A DNA stretch of 64,000 bases from Liopterus haemorrhoidalis (Eukaryota; Arthropoda; Insecta; Coleoptera; Dytiscidae), in assembly GCA_963971575.1 (NCBI GenBank), contig OZ020624.1:31880356-31944355 (forward strand), written 5' to 3'. Shown here in pieces: positions 1 to 12,600 of the stretch. Every line of letters begins with the position of its first letter. The first letter of the stretch is position 1. The position numbers were made by a program, and so were the translations under genes. Under the pieces are notes generated by a model, which worked only from the letters and a program-made list of their open reading frames with translations, was not told the origin of the DNA and made no database searches.

Positions 1-320
1 GTTTTGGAATTATAGGCAAAAAACTTACCCAAATCAACTCTAACTCAAAAACTGGGGAAGTATGAATTTTTTAAATATTTTTTACATAATCCTCACCCCA
101 AAATTACCTTAAAACTATATTTTGGCTAAAATCGGAGTCAAAAAATTTTTGATCAAAATTTCAAAATTTTATAAAAAAAATTGTCTCAAATTTTAGCCAA
201 AATATAGTTTTAAGCTAATTTTGAGGTGAGGATTATGAAAAAAATATTTAAAAAATTCGTGCTTTCTCAGTTTTTGAGTTAGCGCCGATTTGGGTCAGTT
301 TTTTGCCTATAATTCCAAAA
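1..320. repeat. Fold-back repeat related to a dispersed satellite
   Basis: Two arms, about 1-133 and 193-320, are imperfect reverse complements, so this segment could form a long AT-rich hairpin. The same unit recurs as direct copies at about 36660-37200. A partial third copy of the right-arm end follows at 320-350. There is no coding potential. The window edge cuts the left arm, so the true extent is unknown. Confidence 0.7.
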
Positions 321-479
321 AATTTTACCTATAATTCCAAAAGTTTTACCCAAACTTCAAAATGAACTTTAAATATATGGTCACTTTTGAATTTCGGTCT
401 AAAACTTTGACATTTGGGGCAAAAAAGTAAAAAAAAGACCCACAAAAAAGCCCAGAGCCAACGAAATGTACCTGCCCCC

Positions 480-1079
480 CTTTTTAAACTATATAAACTA
501 ATACTTACTTCTTATCTATCAACTATATTAATAAAATAGAAGACTATATCTGTTTTTTATCGTCAAAAGCAAGTGAACAGATCGTAGGAAACCATTTAAA
601 TAACTCTCCTCCTAAGTCTGTTGATAACAAACCGGTTTACGAAATAAACAATCGTCCTTATCCCAGAGTGTACATTTAATTGCGCAGGCGCAAACTAAAA
701 TTTCTAAAAAATTAAAACTTTTAATCTCGACCCTGTTTTAATCCTTGTTTCCTTTATCCTAGTCCTGTGCTTTTAATCTCGACCCCATTTTTAATCTCAA
801 ACCCGAATAACAGCAAATTTGAAAACTGAATAAATTAATCTTTTAAATTGAATCTATGGACTGTTTTTAAAATATTTTTGAAAGTACAAGGGTTGGAATC
901 TTAACGGATAGTTATTATTTAAACAATTTTATTGTAAAAATTATATTTTTATTTAAATAATTACATATATAACAGTAAGTAAGGTACAAAATATATATTT
1001 TTAGTTTATTTTGTATAAAAATTGGTCAATAATACTAACAGTATAACCTAAAAAGTAATTTTTTTGTATAAATTATTAA
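480..1079. other. Intergenic, no gene seen
   Basis: AT-rich spacer downstream of the CKS gene. It holds a GC-rich 14-bp palindrome (TTGCGCAGGCGCAA, about 679-692) and two copies of a short TTTTAATCTCGACCC motif (about 717 and 770). No ORF or splice-bounded exon was found. Confidence 0.5.
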
Positions 1080-1319
1080 TTATTGGTCCATTTTTGGTCT
1101 TCTGAATAATAAAACATGTGGTTCTGGATGGTGTAGCATATAGTGGACCCAATTTGGACTTTGTTGAACTCCTAAATTTCTCCATTCAGTTTCAGTCATT
1201 AAATGTGATCTTGGAACACTTCTTGCTAATTCTGCTGGTAATATGACATGTCGATATTCGTACTTTTTATCAAAGTACTTTTCTGAATATTGTATATTTT
1301 CAGTAGTCATTCTAGACAT
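1080..1319 (-). CDS. Cks: Cyclin-dependent kinase regulatory subunit (CKS1/Cks30A family)
   Basis: Small adaptor that binds the catalytic subunit of cyclin-dependent kinases and helps select phosphorylated substrates, acting in mitotic and meiotic progression and in SCF-dependent degradation. The single exon gives 79 residues, the usual size for the family. Family hallmarks are plain: the [20 protein letters not shown] segment, [20 protein letters not shown], and the C-terminal [14 protein letters not shown] that forms the phosphate and CDK contact surface. I chose the Met at 1319 (MSRMTTENI...) because the codons upstream of it are not family-like; the Met at 1310 is an alternative that would shorten it by three residues. 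It lies head to head with the + strand gene at 1395, with only 75 bp between the two start codons, which suggests a shared divergent promoter. No intron is needed. Very sure of the family; insects often have two paralogues and I cannot say which this is. Confidence 0.95.
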   Translation of the reverse strand: MSRMTTENIQYSEKYFDKKYEYRHVILPAELARSVPRSHLMTETEWRNLGVQQSPNWVHYMLHHPEPHVLLFRRPKMDQ

Positions 1320-1394
1320 AAAAAAATAATGTTTCAACAAAACTTAACTTTTTAGGTTAGAATTATATTTTTTGACATTTAATAAACCTGCGCA
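1320..1394. promoter_or_regulatory. Putative 75-bp bidirectional promoter
   Basis: The only sequence between the divergent start codons of the CKS gene (-) and the unnamed gene (+). It is AT-rich and has no clear TATA box. The promoter role is inferred from the geometry alone, since both 5' UTRs must also fit here or overlap. Confidence 0.45.
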
Positions 1395-2347
1395 ATGCAA
1401 CGATTTGACGAGGAAATACAAATACCTGTTAGTATGATATATACTCATGATAATATGTATCAAAAAATAACACGTATGTTTCAATTTATTTTTCACTATT
1501 GCGAAGAACAGGAACATGAGTTACAAGAAACAAGTTTGGTTACCATAGATTTGGTTGAGATTAATGAAAATGAAGGGCAAATTCAAAGTAAGTAAAATTT
1601 TTTTAAACGGTAGATTGGTTTTCGAACAGTCCGTATAAAAATATAAGTTTCAATTATTATTATTTATTAAAATTATTATTATTTGTATGAAAATTATACG
1701 ATTGATTCCTGTCATTACAAAAAATACAATTAATATTCAAGTCGATATTAAATTATTAATTTAATTTTACTATTTCATTACATAAAAAATATGTAATTTT
1801 TAATAAATATTTTTTTTTAGTAAACGTCGATGGTCCATGGCTTAAAAAATTCAAAATTCGTTTATTTTTAAATGAAATTTTGATGCATGAACGCCTAAAT
1901 TTTGATATGTACTATGGTAATAAAGAAAAATCTGCATATTATTTATACAATATAACTTGGAATGAAGAAATTCGTCGTACAGAAACAGAATTACATCGTC
2001 AAGAATCTTCGATCTTCGAAAAAATTCAATATCTTCAAATAAATATCAAAACAACAATTGCAGTAGTGAAAAGCGTATTTAATAAAATACGAAATTATTT
2101 AAAATCAGCAGCTCCGAAATATCCAAATGTAGAAATTCAATTTAATGCAGCGGGATATTCTTTGAAGGATGAAGATTTAGATGACAAATTTTTACATATG
2201 ATAACGGAATCAATTTCTGATGTTATAAAATACGGAACTAAATATGAATTTCGTAAATCTGTTTTTGAAATGTTTAATTGTAATAGTAAAGAATGGGCTT
2301 GTAATGAAATTTATCATCAACTATGTAATTTTATACCAGAGAATTAA
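1395..2347 (+). CDS. Unrecognised two-exon protein, 239 aa
   Basis: Exons 1395-1587 and 1821-2347, separated by a 233-bp intron with donor GTAAGT and a T-run/AG acceptor. The split codon becomes Ile65 and the 720-nt frame is complete. The protein begins MQRFDEEIQIPVSMIYTHD and ends CNFIPEN. It has no signal peptide or membrane segment. Exon 1 is acidic at its end. Exon 2 contains a WLKKFKIRLFLNEIL segment, a charged and probably helical stretch rich in Glu and Arg (ITWNEEIRRTETELHRQESS), and a C-terminal part with IQFNAAGYSLKDEDLDD. I do not recognise the family. It is placed between CKS and glutaredoxin 5, converging on the latter with 47 bp between stop codons. The intact frame, tight spacing and good splice sites argue for a functional gene. 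Confidence 0.8.
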
Positions 2348-2394
2348 AATAAATTGTGAAATAAAATATTTATTAACTAATATATATACAATGG

Positions 2395-3018
2395 TTATTT
2401 TTTATTTTCAACTTCTTGTGTTCCTACTAGAGCGCTTTTTATTCCTATTTTTTCTAGTTCTTCAATTAAATCTCCGGACTGATGCATTTGTAACATTATG
2501 TCGCAACCACCAACAAATTCTCCGTTTATATAAACTTGCGGTATTGTTGGCCATTTCGAAAAGTCTTTGATACCTGCAAAAAAAAAAAAAATTAAAAACT
2601 GTTGCATATACGAACAAATCTGGTATTTAAACGGGATTGTTTTACAAATCCCGGATATTTAATGTTGCGGGACAATGTACCAAAATAATCATCACACCAT
2701 CTCACAGAAACGTAGTATTTATCTGTTTTCATTTCGAAGCGTTCGAGTTATAAATTTATTCGAAAGTATATTACCTTGTCGTAAATCTTCATTTTCTAAT
2801 ACATTATGTGAATCATATGTAACACCATGCATTCTTAAAATCTGTACAACTGCATTGCTAAAACCACATCTTGGTTGTTCTGGAACACCTTTCATAAATA
2901 CCACAATTTTATTACTTTTAACCATTTTTGTTATATCTTCATTTGATATATATCTTAAGGTCATAGACCTTAATACAGGAGACCTTAACAAGGTTCTAGT
3001 TCTTGATAAAAATTCCAT
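2395..3018 (-). CDS. Glrx5: Mitochondrial monothiol glutaredoxin 5
   Basis: Monothiol glutaredoxin of the mitochondrial matrix that carries and transfers [2Fe-2S] clusters made on the ISCU scaffold, using glutathione as co-ligand. Exon 1 is 2775-3018 and exon 2 is 2395-2573 on the minus strand, with GT-AG borders and a split Gly82 codon, giving 140 residues. A basic, hydroxylated N-terminus ([18 protein letters not shown]) fits a mitochondrial presequence. The CGFS active site is residues 51-54, preceded by the conserved FMKG lysine at 43. Exon 2 carries the glutathione-binding [19 protein letters not shown] signature at 89-107. The tail after the fold ([13 protein letters not shown]) is short and charged. 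The 201-bp intron has a long A/T tract at the acceptor. It converges on the gene at 1395-2347 and diverges from YLPM1. Confidence 0.95.
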
Positions 3019-3670
3019 TTTTCAATAAAAATTTTCGGGTCGTGCAAAGATCAAATTTAACTTTTTGAGGTTATGTTACTTAATCGATAGTTTGGAAATT
3101 AAAAATATTATTAATGGAAATATTAATGTGGGGATGGTTTTTTTGAGGATAAATATGAAAGGGGGAGTTGTTTTTATTGTTTAAATATTTTAGGGGATAG
3201 TAATATTTGGGACCACTGAATTTAGTTGTATTGTTTGATTGAGGCTTGAGATGTGATGTTGACGTTTGGTAATAAATACAGTTTTATCAGAAATATAAAT
3301 AAAATAAAGTGTTTATACTGTGTTATAATATCATAAGGTACACTACTGTTTATTACAAAACATATATTCGGTGTTTTTTAGTAGTTGGAAGCCAAAAATG
3401 ATTAATTGACAAAATTCACTTTCAGGATACAACCGGGTTTCTAAAGCGTGGTAAGTTGTGGTTCTTTGCTTTTTTTAAACGCTTATTATTTATTAATTTC
3501 TGTTAAATTCATCAAATAAACCATTAAGCAAACCTTTGTATATTAATTAAATATTTTTTTTTGGTTAAAAGTGAATTACGAGACAACAGATTACATAGGT
3601 AGGTATATTTTTTTTATATTTTATGGTTTATTATCCATAAGATCCCTTTGCATTTAAGTTATTTTTAGTC
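3019..3670. promoter_or_regulatory. Divergent spacer between glutaredoxin 5 and YLPM1, with a probable 5' UTR intron
   Basis: No coding sequence. A short intron fits at 3599-3668: the donor ATAG|GTAGGT and the acceptor TTATTTTTAG stand just before the YLPM1 start codon at 3671, so YLPM1 probably has a spliced 5' UTR. Promoters for both flanking genes must lie here, but no TATA box is convincing. Confidence 0.45.
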
Positions 3671-6600
3671 ATGAGTTGGCCGCAGTGGCCAATAAGCACT
3701 ACTGCACCAGCTTGGCCGCAGAGTGCTATTTTGGCACCCACTGTACCTCCGGCAACAACTGCGGTTACTCCGGTAACCGCACCAGGCACACCGTATACTC
3801 CGGAACAGTGGGCAACCATGCAACAACAAAACTGGCAACAATGGATGCAGTGGCATCAACAATATCAACAATGGCAACAACAATACGGAGAACAGGTTCG
3901 GAAAAATATTTACGTTGTTGAATATTGTATCATATAAATGTAAATTTTGTTGAAAACAACTTGGGAAAAGAGAACAGCAAAATTAATACAAGGGTTGATT
4001 TTTATATTTCGGGATTTGAGATCAAAAACAATTATTTATCAACAAAAGTGGCTTTATTGTTTTTCAAAATATTCCCATGTAGATCAATACACTATTGCAG
4101 GCGTTTGAACCAATTTTCGAAGCACTTTTTCCACTTCGATTGAGGCTTTTTCCACTGCCAAAATGTGGGATCCAACGCGAACAAATCTTTTTAACGGCCA
4201 AATGTTCATGCAATAGGGGATAGGTATGACTTTTTTTTTAATTTTTAATATATTCCTCTTGTCGCATAGAACATAAAAAACAGTTTTGCATTTTTTTTTT
4301 TAATTTGAAGGTTTAAAAAAATCATAAATGTATGTAGCGCGTGAAAACCACGTGTGACGTCATACCCTACATAAGTGTACTGCGTACAGCCTAACCAGTC
4401 TACAGCGTACAGCCTGCACAGTCTGTCGTGAACTTATTTGCTTGTATAACTTTTATAGATTGTGTAAAGTTAGAGTGATTTTAATTAAAATAAAGGTTAA
4501 TTCTATAAAAACAATTTATACATGTTTACCGAATTAAATTTTATATTAAAATATATAACCTATATTGCAGTATTTCAATTATGCCTCTAACGTTTTGTAA
4601 CTTCATGTAAACAATGTAGTAAAATTCTGATATCTAAATTACATAAATATTTACATTTTACAGAGTTGCAGCGTTTATTGTTTACATTATTATAGCATAC
4701 ATAAATGGTTTACTTACAAGTCTGTTTTGACACCATGTATTTCTTCAGCACTGTAGCATTCATTATTTTTCATATATTCCATGAGCATAAAAGCATCAAT
4801 GTTGGGTAAATTATCATTCTGAGCCCAAACAAAATCTTTATCTGCCATTTTAATAATGAATGAAAAAATAATCGCTCGAAAATGTTCACGATTTAATTCC
4901 ATTTTTAGAGATGAATTTTTCAAGTTACTGTAAACAACACAAATAGCGCTCGTACGTCAAAACTTTCTGAGTATGTATACCGTCAAAAATGTCAAACTTT
5001 ACTATAGAAGCGTCAGTTGCCATATATAGCAGCACTAGTTTAGCGCAATCCCGAAATATAAGCGGCAACCCTCAATAAAAATAATATATCCCTTGTAATA
5101 AAAATGGAATACTGGGTCTCTATCTCTGTAATTATGTTATTATTTTAAGTATTAAATATTTGCTGAGTCGACCCCGGAGATGATCACACTGTATTGCAAT
5201 TGAAATTTCTATGATACAATATTTAAAATTGTTTTTATATATTTTTTTTTTTGTTTAAATTTTTTTATTTTTTTTCCAGTATCAAAAATCATTGTCCGCC
5301 CTGTCTGGTCAACCAGTAGCATTGCCTGCAATGCCTAGTCAGCCCCCTCTTCCCCCCACAGATACAAAAATAGTCCCCCCACCCCCTGAAACTAAACCCC
5401 CTTTACCCCCAGAAGAACCACCAAAACCCGTAATACCACCCGTCAATTTCAACATGCCCCCTCCTGGACAATTTCAAAATATGAATGCTCCCCCTCCAAC
5501 CCAAAATATGACTGCACCCCCACCATCAGTACCCCAAAATACATCTCAAAATAGAGTAACACAAAATTTAAATACTCCACCACCGAATTTTCAAAAAACA
5601 AATTATCAAAATCAATTTAAATTTCAAGGACAAAATTTTAATAAAACGCCTGAAAATAAGAATTTTCAAAATTTTAGAGGGGGTCAGAAGAGTTTATTGG
5701 GTCCTAATAACCCACCTTCTTTATTGAGTTTAAATACACGCCCCCCAAATTTGGATAAACGTCCTGCTGATACAGAAAACATAGAAGATCCTAAAAAAGG
5801 AAAATGGGATACTCAAAATCGTAATTGGGCTCAAAAGAGCCAAAAAAGACAAATCGATGAATTGTCGGATGCAGAAAAGAGCTTCGATAAACAGTTTGAA
5901 GATTGGGAAGCCCAGTTTAATAAATGGAAAGAACAAAATGCAGAACATCCCGATAAACAACAGTACAAAGAATATGAAGCAAAGTGGGAAAATTGGAGAA
6001 ATCAACTTCTGGACAGAAGAGAACAGATGAGAAAGAAACGTTTGGGTCTAATGGGAGTGACAGAAGAAGCAAAAACACCAGAAACACCTATAAAACCACT
6101 AATGGACGTACCAGTAAAACCACTAATGGAAATACCTGTAAAACCACTACTAGACTTACCTGTAAAAGTTACACCAGAAAAAATTGAACCTCCTAAAGAA
6201 TCTCCAAAAATATTAGACTGGGATAAACCAATCGAACCACCAAAAGAAGAGAAGAAAGAAGACCTTGTAACGATCTTCAACATGCCACCAAAGGAACAAA
6301 GAACAAATCTTCGCCCGAGAAGACTTTCTTCCAAAACTGAAGACGATTCTGGTTCAGAATTCTTAAAATCATCAACCACAGATGGTGGTATTCCAGGTTT
6401 AGATCTTGTTAAAGACAACGAAGCAAAGGATAAAGAATCAAAAGAAGAAAAAAAGGATAACACAGGCCCAGATTTCGAAGCAATATCTAAAGGAATCAAT
6501 TCTATCCTTGGAGATCCAAATCTAATCAATTTACTCTCAAACATGAAAAATAACCAACAAGAATCTAAAAACAACGAAAAATCGAACGAGTCGAAACAGG

Positions 6601-9600
6601 AATTTGGACAACAGGATTATCAAAATTGGGACTTCAAAGGTCCTGTTGATTTCAATAAACCTCCTCCAATGAACTTTGAGCCAAATTTAGGACCTCAAGG
6701 ACAATTTGGACAGGGTAGAGGACCACAGGGTGGAAATTTCGACCAGAGACCTCAAGGTGGAGATCAAAATAGAGGCCAAGGTTCAAACTTCAAACCTCAA
6801 GGTCCAAATTTGAACCAACAGGGTCCAAATTTGAACCAGCAGGGTCCAAATTTGAAACAACAAGGTCCAAATTTGAACCAAGGTCCGAATTTAAGCCAAC
6901 AAGGGTCAAATATGAACCAACAACGTCCGAATATGAATCAGCAAGGTCCAAATTTGAACAAACAAGGTCCAAATATGAACCAACAAGGCCAAAATTTGAA
7001 TCAGCAAGGTCCAAATATGAATCAAGGTCCTAATTTTCCGCAAGGAGGTAATTTTAACCAGAATTGGGGTCAACGAGGTTTTGATCAAAGGGGAAATGAA
7101 CAGAATTGGGGTCCTAAAGGTGGGAATTTCGACCAAAATCGTCAAATGGAACGTCCACCAAATTTCGATCAAAATCGACCTTTGGACCGTCCAAATTTCG
7201 ATCCAAATCGACCTTTGGACCGTCCAAATTTCGATCAAAATCGACCTTTGGACCGTCCAAATTTCGATCAAAATCGACCGATGGAACGTCCACCTACCTT
7301 TGATCAAAATCGACCATTAGAACGTCCACCGAATTTCGATCAAAATCGACCAATGGAACGTCCAAATTTTGATCCAAATCGATCTATGGAGCGTCCAAAT
7401 TTCGATCAAAATAGACCAATGGAACGACCTAACTTTGACCAAACTAGACCACCTCCAGGTCAAAATTTTGACAGAAATCCTATACATGATCGAAATAGAC
7501 CATTTGATCGTCCTTCAGGATCAAATTTTCAAGGACCTGGAGATAATAGAGGCCCTAATTTTAGACTTGATAATCGTTTTGAACGTGGAAATTTTCCAAA
7601 TCGTCCCACTGGACCAGTGGGACCAAGACCTTTACTAGACATACCAGTTCCTGGTTTTGATAATAGAAAAGGACCAGGTTTTGGTCCAAGAGGACCAGGA
7701 TTTGGGAATAGAAATGAATTTTCTGGTAATAGGGAAAATTTTGGAAAAGGGTCCTGGGGAAACGATAATTGGGAGAATCCATCAGGACCTTATCAAGAAG
7801 AGGAAGAAGATGAAGATATTGAAAATATGGAAGACCCATTTCCAGATAATCCAGAAGAAGAACCTCATCAAGAAAATACTAGATTAAAAACTAATTTTGA
7901 GGGTGATCGGTCTAATCAGTGGGGTGAAAATTTAAATAGACTACCAATTGATAAGCCCAATCCTTTTCCAAATCAATTCAATAGACCTGCTCCTAAAGAC
8001 AGATTTTCTGAGTGGGATGAAGCATTGATCTTAAAACCAGCAACTGTTGTTGATTATGGACACAAATCTTTAAAAGGTATTGTATTGCAGGCTTATTAAT
8101 AGACGCACCTTAATTTTTGTAAAATAAAATAGAATTCAGAGAATAGCAAAAGGTACTAATTTTATTTTTGTATTCTTAAAAGGGATCACTTAATAAACAA
8201 TGGATTTAACTGCACAATATTTAAAAAAATATGTTCATTAAAACGGATACTTTGCACAATAAAACGAATACTTTGCCCATTAAAATAATAAATATTTAGC
8301 ATTTATAAATACAGTGGTACCTTGACTTACGAGTGTCCTAACTAAAGAGTTTTTCGAGATACGAGCCGTTTCTCGGCCTATGTTTTGCTTTGAGTTGAGC
8401 TAAAATTCGAATTACGAGCGGAGGAGGTTATCTCTACAAGTGAGATGAACGAAATGTTGGGAATGTGGGAGAATTTTTCAGACTTTATTCAAAAGAAACC
8501 AGAATAAGTTACAACTGGGCGTTCGACGACGCTATTTAATGACACTTGCCGAACTCATTTCAGAAACATTGGGGGGATGAAACAGACCGCATTGGACAGG
8601 ATTTTATCGAAAACCCTGCAGAAAAAGCCTGGCGAAAAGGACAAAAATCAGCGAATAAGATTCATGCAGTTCAACCTTTCTCCTCCACCTCTGTCAGTAT
8701 CTTCAAGTCGTCTGATCTTCTTTACCTTGATGTACATAATACTTAATCAGTTTACTGCAGTAATTCTATTGTATTGCACTTTTATACAATATTCCTTATT
8801 TATAAACACAATTTTCTTATCTAAAAACATGTAACAAAAAAATTGCGGTGTGTTTTGAGGGCCAGGAACGTATTAATGGCTTTTCAATTCATTCCAATGG
8901 GGAAAATTGATTTAACATACGAGTAATTTGAGTTACGAGCTACGTCACGGAACGAATTAAACTCGTAAGTCAAGGCACCACTGTATAAATATTTAAATTT
9001 TAACAAAAATATCTTTTTGGATTGTTTTTATCATTTTTGGTTTTCTAAAAAATTTTTTCCAAATGTAGTAATGCAAAATCTGTTTTAGCCTCTTTTAAAT
9101 TTGGATTTAACGTGAAAAAATGCTGATTTGTTTCAACTGCTGAAAATTTATCCTTTGTTTGGAACTTGGTTGTTTCTTCCATTTCCACGTCGTTGTTTAT
9201 TGACTAAAAATTTGGATCTGACCCAGCTAAAATTTCATCTTCCATCATATCCTCCTCCGTTTCTAGTTCTTCATCAATATTTGAAAATTCTGCATTAATG
9301 CTTTTCGTTTCGCCATAGGGAAAAATTGCTAAGCGATATGACATCTGGTGGGATTTTATAAACTACAGAAATAGACATTCTATCGCGCTTTTTTTTTATA
9401 AAAAATGTTTGCATAAAAATATAATTGCATAAAAACAAGTATTAATATTGTAGCAAAATTACAAAAACCACCAGTAAACATTAAAATTCACGTTTATATG
9501 TAACGAATGTCTATTTTGAAGGTTCCAAGTATGCCGAAATAGCGCTGCGATCTTAAAATACTTCCCCTATATCGACCTTCGTCCCCTATATCGACCTTCG

Positions 9601-12600
9601 AAGGTCGTATCGTCAACTACTGAATGAATATGTTTATCTGTCGCGTTTCGCCTTGCTTTTTCATAACTCTATAATTATCCTAGCCAATTTGGTAATTCCC
9701 AGACGTTATAAAAGATATTTTGACCCAATTGTCGCTATGTGCAATAAGTATGATGCATAAAAGTTTTGTTTCTGGCCAAGACTTTGAAACATCATCGCAT
9801 AAACCGATATGTCTTTATAAACGATATTATGTCGATGTGTAAAAAACTGCTTAATACTAAAAATAAATCACTACAGGTCCATTAAAAAAATAAGGTGCGT
9901 CTTATATTGCTAGGGACTTTATTTTTGTAATGATGATTATTATTTGATTGTTTTTTTTTTTAGAAAATAATACATTTATTGAACCAGTACAAACTTTTGA
10001 CTATGGCCATACATCCAAAAATGTTGATAAATCCGTAAAAGATACTTGGGTTCCACCTTCAAGACGTCCTCATCACGAACCAAATTACGATCGATATGAC
10101 AACTATCAAAAAAGACGCGACCGTGATAGTAAAGAAGAAGAATTTGAAAGATACAGTAAATTCGAAGATAAAAAATCATTTTATCAACATGATAACAGAT
10201 TTTCTGATCGAAGAAATCCACCTTTCGAAAAATTTGAAAGAAAAGGTGGGATGTATCAGGATAGAAGAGAAAAAGAAAAGGAACCCGAAGTTATTGAAAT
10301 TTTGGATGAAGTTTCTCCCGTTGCAATGATTGAGGACTTACTGAGTCCCCCAGGAAGAAATACTAGGCCTCCTAGATTAGTTATAATCATGAGAGGACCT
10401 CCTGGAAGTGGAAAAACATTTTTAGCAAAACTTATTAAGGATAAAGAAGTACGTTTTGTCTTGTTAGAGTTTCGTAGGTATAAAAACAACCTTATTCCCT
10501 CAGTCATGTGTCAGTATGATAAAAATTGTGGACAAACTGTTGGTATAGAGTTGAAATTTGGCATGTTTAATACATATTTTTGTAAAAAAAAAACAGGCAA
10601 AAATGTAGAGTGATGGTAGAGTCATAATTTGCAATGATAAAAAAGATTTTTGAGAGTCTCTGTAAGAAATGCCGTCAATGATTCCCACAGCGTCTTTGCA
10701 ATGTAAAAATTCTATCAGCAGAAGACGAGTGTCTATGCTAAGAGGGCATAAGAAATATGTGATTGAAAAAGTGAGTAATAAGCTACTAAGAGCACATCTT
10801 TAGTTACTATGTCCACAAGATTTCTCAGTAAGAAAATTGTTCAACATAGCTTACCACTCACATAATCAACATGGTGTTTCCAATTTAATTCCTTGTCAAC
10901 ATATACCCCTATAAATTTAATAAAGCCTGGACTCTCAAATATATACTTTTTTAAAGAAATAACCATACTTTCACATTTGTGTTTAGAGACAACATGTTTG
11001 CCGCAAACCAATTGCATCATTTAAATGTAAAACACTGTTAATAATTTAATCGCTAAATGATGTGGATCTTGAAATTATTGTAGAATCATCGGCATATAAA
11101 ACTGTTTTAGTTTTTAAAAATGTTCAAAAGTCATTAATGTGTATTTGAAATAGAAGCGGACCGAGGATCGATCCCTGTGGTACTCCACATTCCTACGGGG
11201 AGATATCTGATTGATAGTTATTAACAGCAACATATTGATTTCTGTTTGATAAGTAAGATTGTATTAGTTGCTGACTATTCTCATTGAAACCATATTTTTA
11301 AATTTTGCTAATTAATAAATCATTTGAATTGAGGAGCCGAAAATTTTTGGGAACCACCGGTCTATACCTACAAAAATGCCACCCTAACAAGGCCTACTTC
11401 GATGAGGAAATATCGTGAATGGATTATACCTACGAAACTCTTTGTTGTATTTTTTTGTTTTCTTTTTGTGACTAAATTTCTTTTAGGTTGAAAATGGTGG
11501 TAGTGCTCCACGTATTCTTTCTTTAGATGATTATTTTATGGTGGAAACAGAAGAAGAAGCTATAGAAGAAGGTAGAAAGATTATGAAAAAGAAGATGGTC
11601 TACGAATATGAAGAAAGCATGGAAAATGCATATAGGGCATCTTTGGAAAAGGCTTTTAAGAAAACTATAACTGATGGATTTTTCCCATTTATTATTTTGG
11701 ATTGCATCAACGATAAGACGAAACATTTTAATGAAATGTGGAGCTTTGCTAAACAAAATGGCTTCCAGGTAAGATATGTGTGCATGTGAACGAGTTGTTT
11801 TTTTTATTATACAGGTGGTTGAAGATATTAGGAAAAGATTTTTCGTTTATTTATTAGAATATTTAAAAAAATAGATTTTAAAAATATTCTTTTTAGGTAT
11901 ATATATGCCAGATGGAATTAGATCTTTCTGCATGCACAAGGAGGAATGTCCATTTTAGATCTGAGGTCGAAATTGAGGGCTTAATTAAAGGATGGGAGAC
12001 AACACCATCCCATTATTTAACTTTGGACGCTACTAGCCTAATACAGTCTGGATGTATTTCCGAAGTAGAAATGGAAGAAGTCAGCGAAGAAGATGAAAAA
12101 GAAGATGAGGAACTGGAAGAGGTTAGATTCGTTTTAAGGCTATAAAAAAAGAGTTTTTTCTTGTTTATCTTACATCGAATTTTGCAATTTAAATACGGTT
12201 TTAATTATGTTGATGCAAATTTTTTGAAATCTATTATATCATCGAGGTGCAAATAACTATCGTTGTTGTGCGCCAAAATTATAACTATTATACCATCGAA
12301 TTGCAAACGCCATTGCTAAAAAAACAATTAAAAAAAAAAAAATACATAAACTATTATTATTATTATATTGAGAAACAATTTTGCCGCTATATCTTTTACA
12401 ATCTATTGCCTGAAGAAGCAATTTATTTCCTTGAAATGATTACCAAGCAATTTTAATTGCTGCAATTTATATCCTTTGTCTCATTGCTTTAAAACAACGT
12501 CTTTACAATGGAAGCAATTTTTATTGCGTAAATATGTGCCTAATATTGAAAAGCAATTTTAATTGCTGCAATTTATATCCTTTGTCTCATTGCAATTTTT

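Noticed and set aside
5730..6005. 91-residue hydrophobic minus-strand ORF
   Set aside because: Antisense shadow of the conserved FEDWEAQFNKWKEQN region of YLPM1.
6002..6574. 190-residue minus-strand ORF
   Set aside because: Antisense shadow of YLPM1 exon 2; Ser/Phe-rich composition is the mirror of Lys/Glu codons.
6906..7307. 133-residue minus-strand ORF with repeats
   Set aside because: Antisense to the in-frame repeat arrays of YLPM1; periodicity comes from the sense strand.
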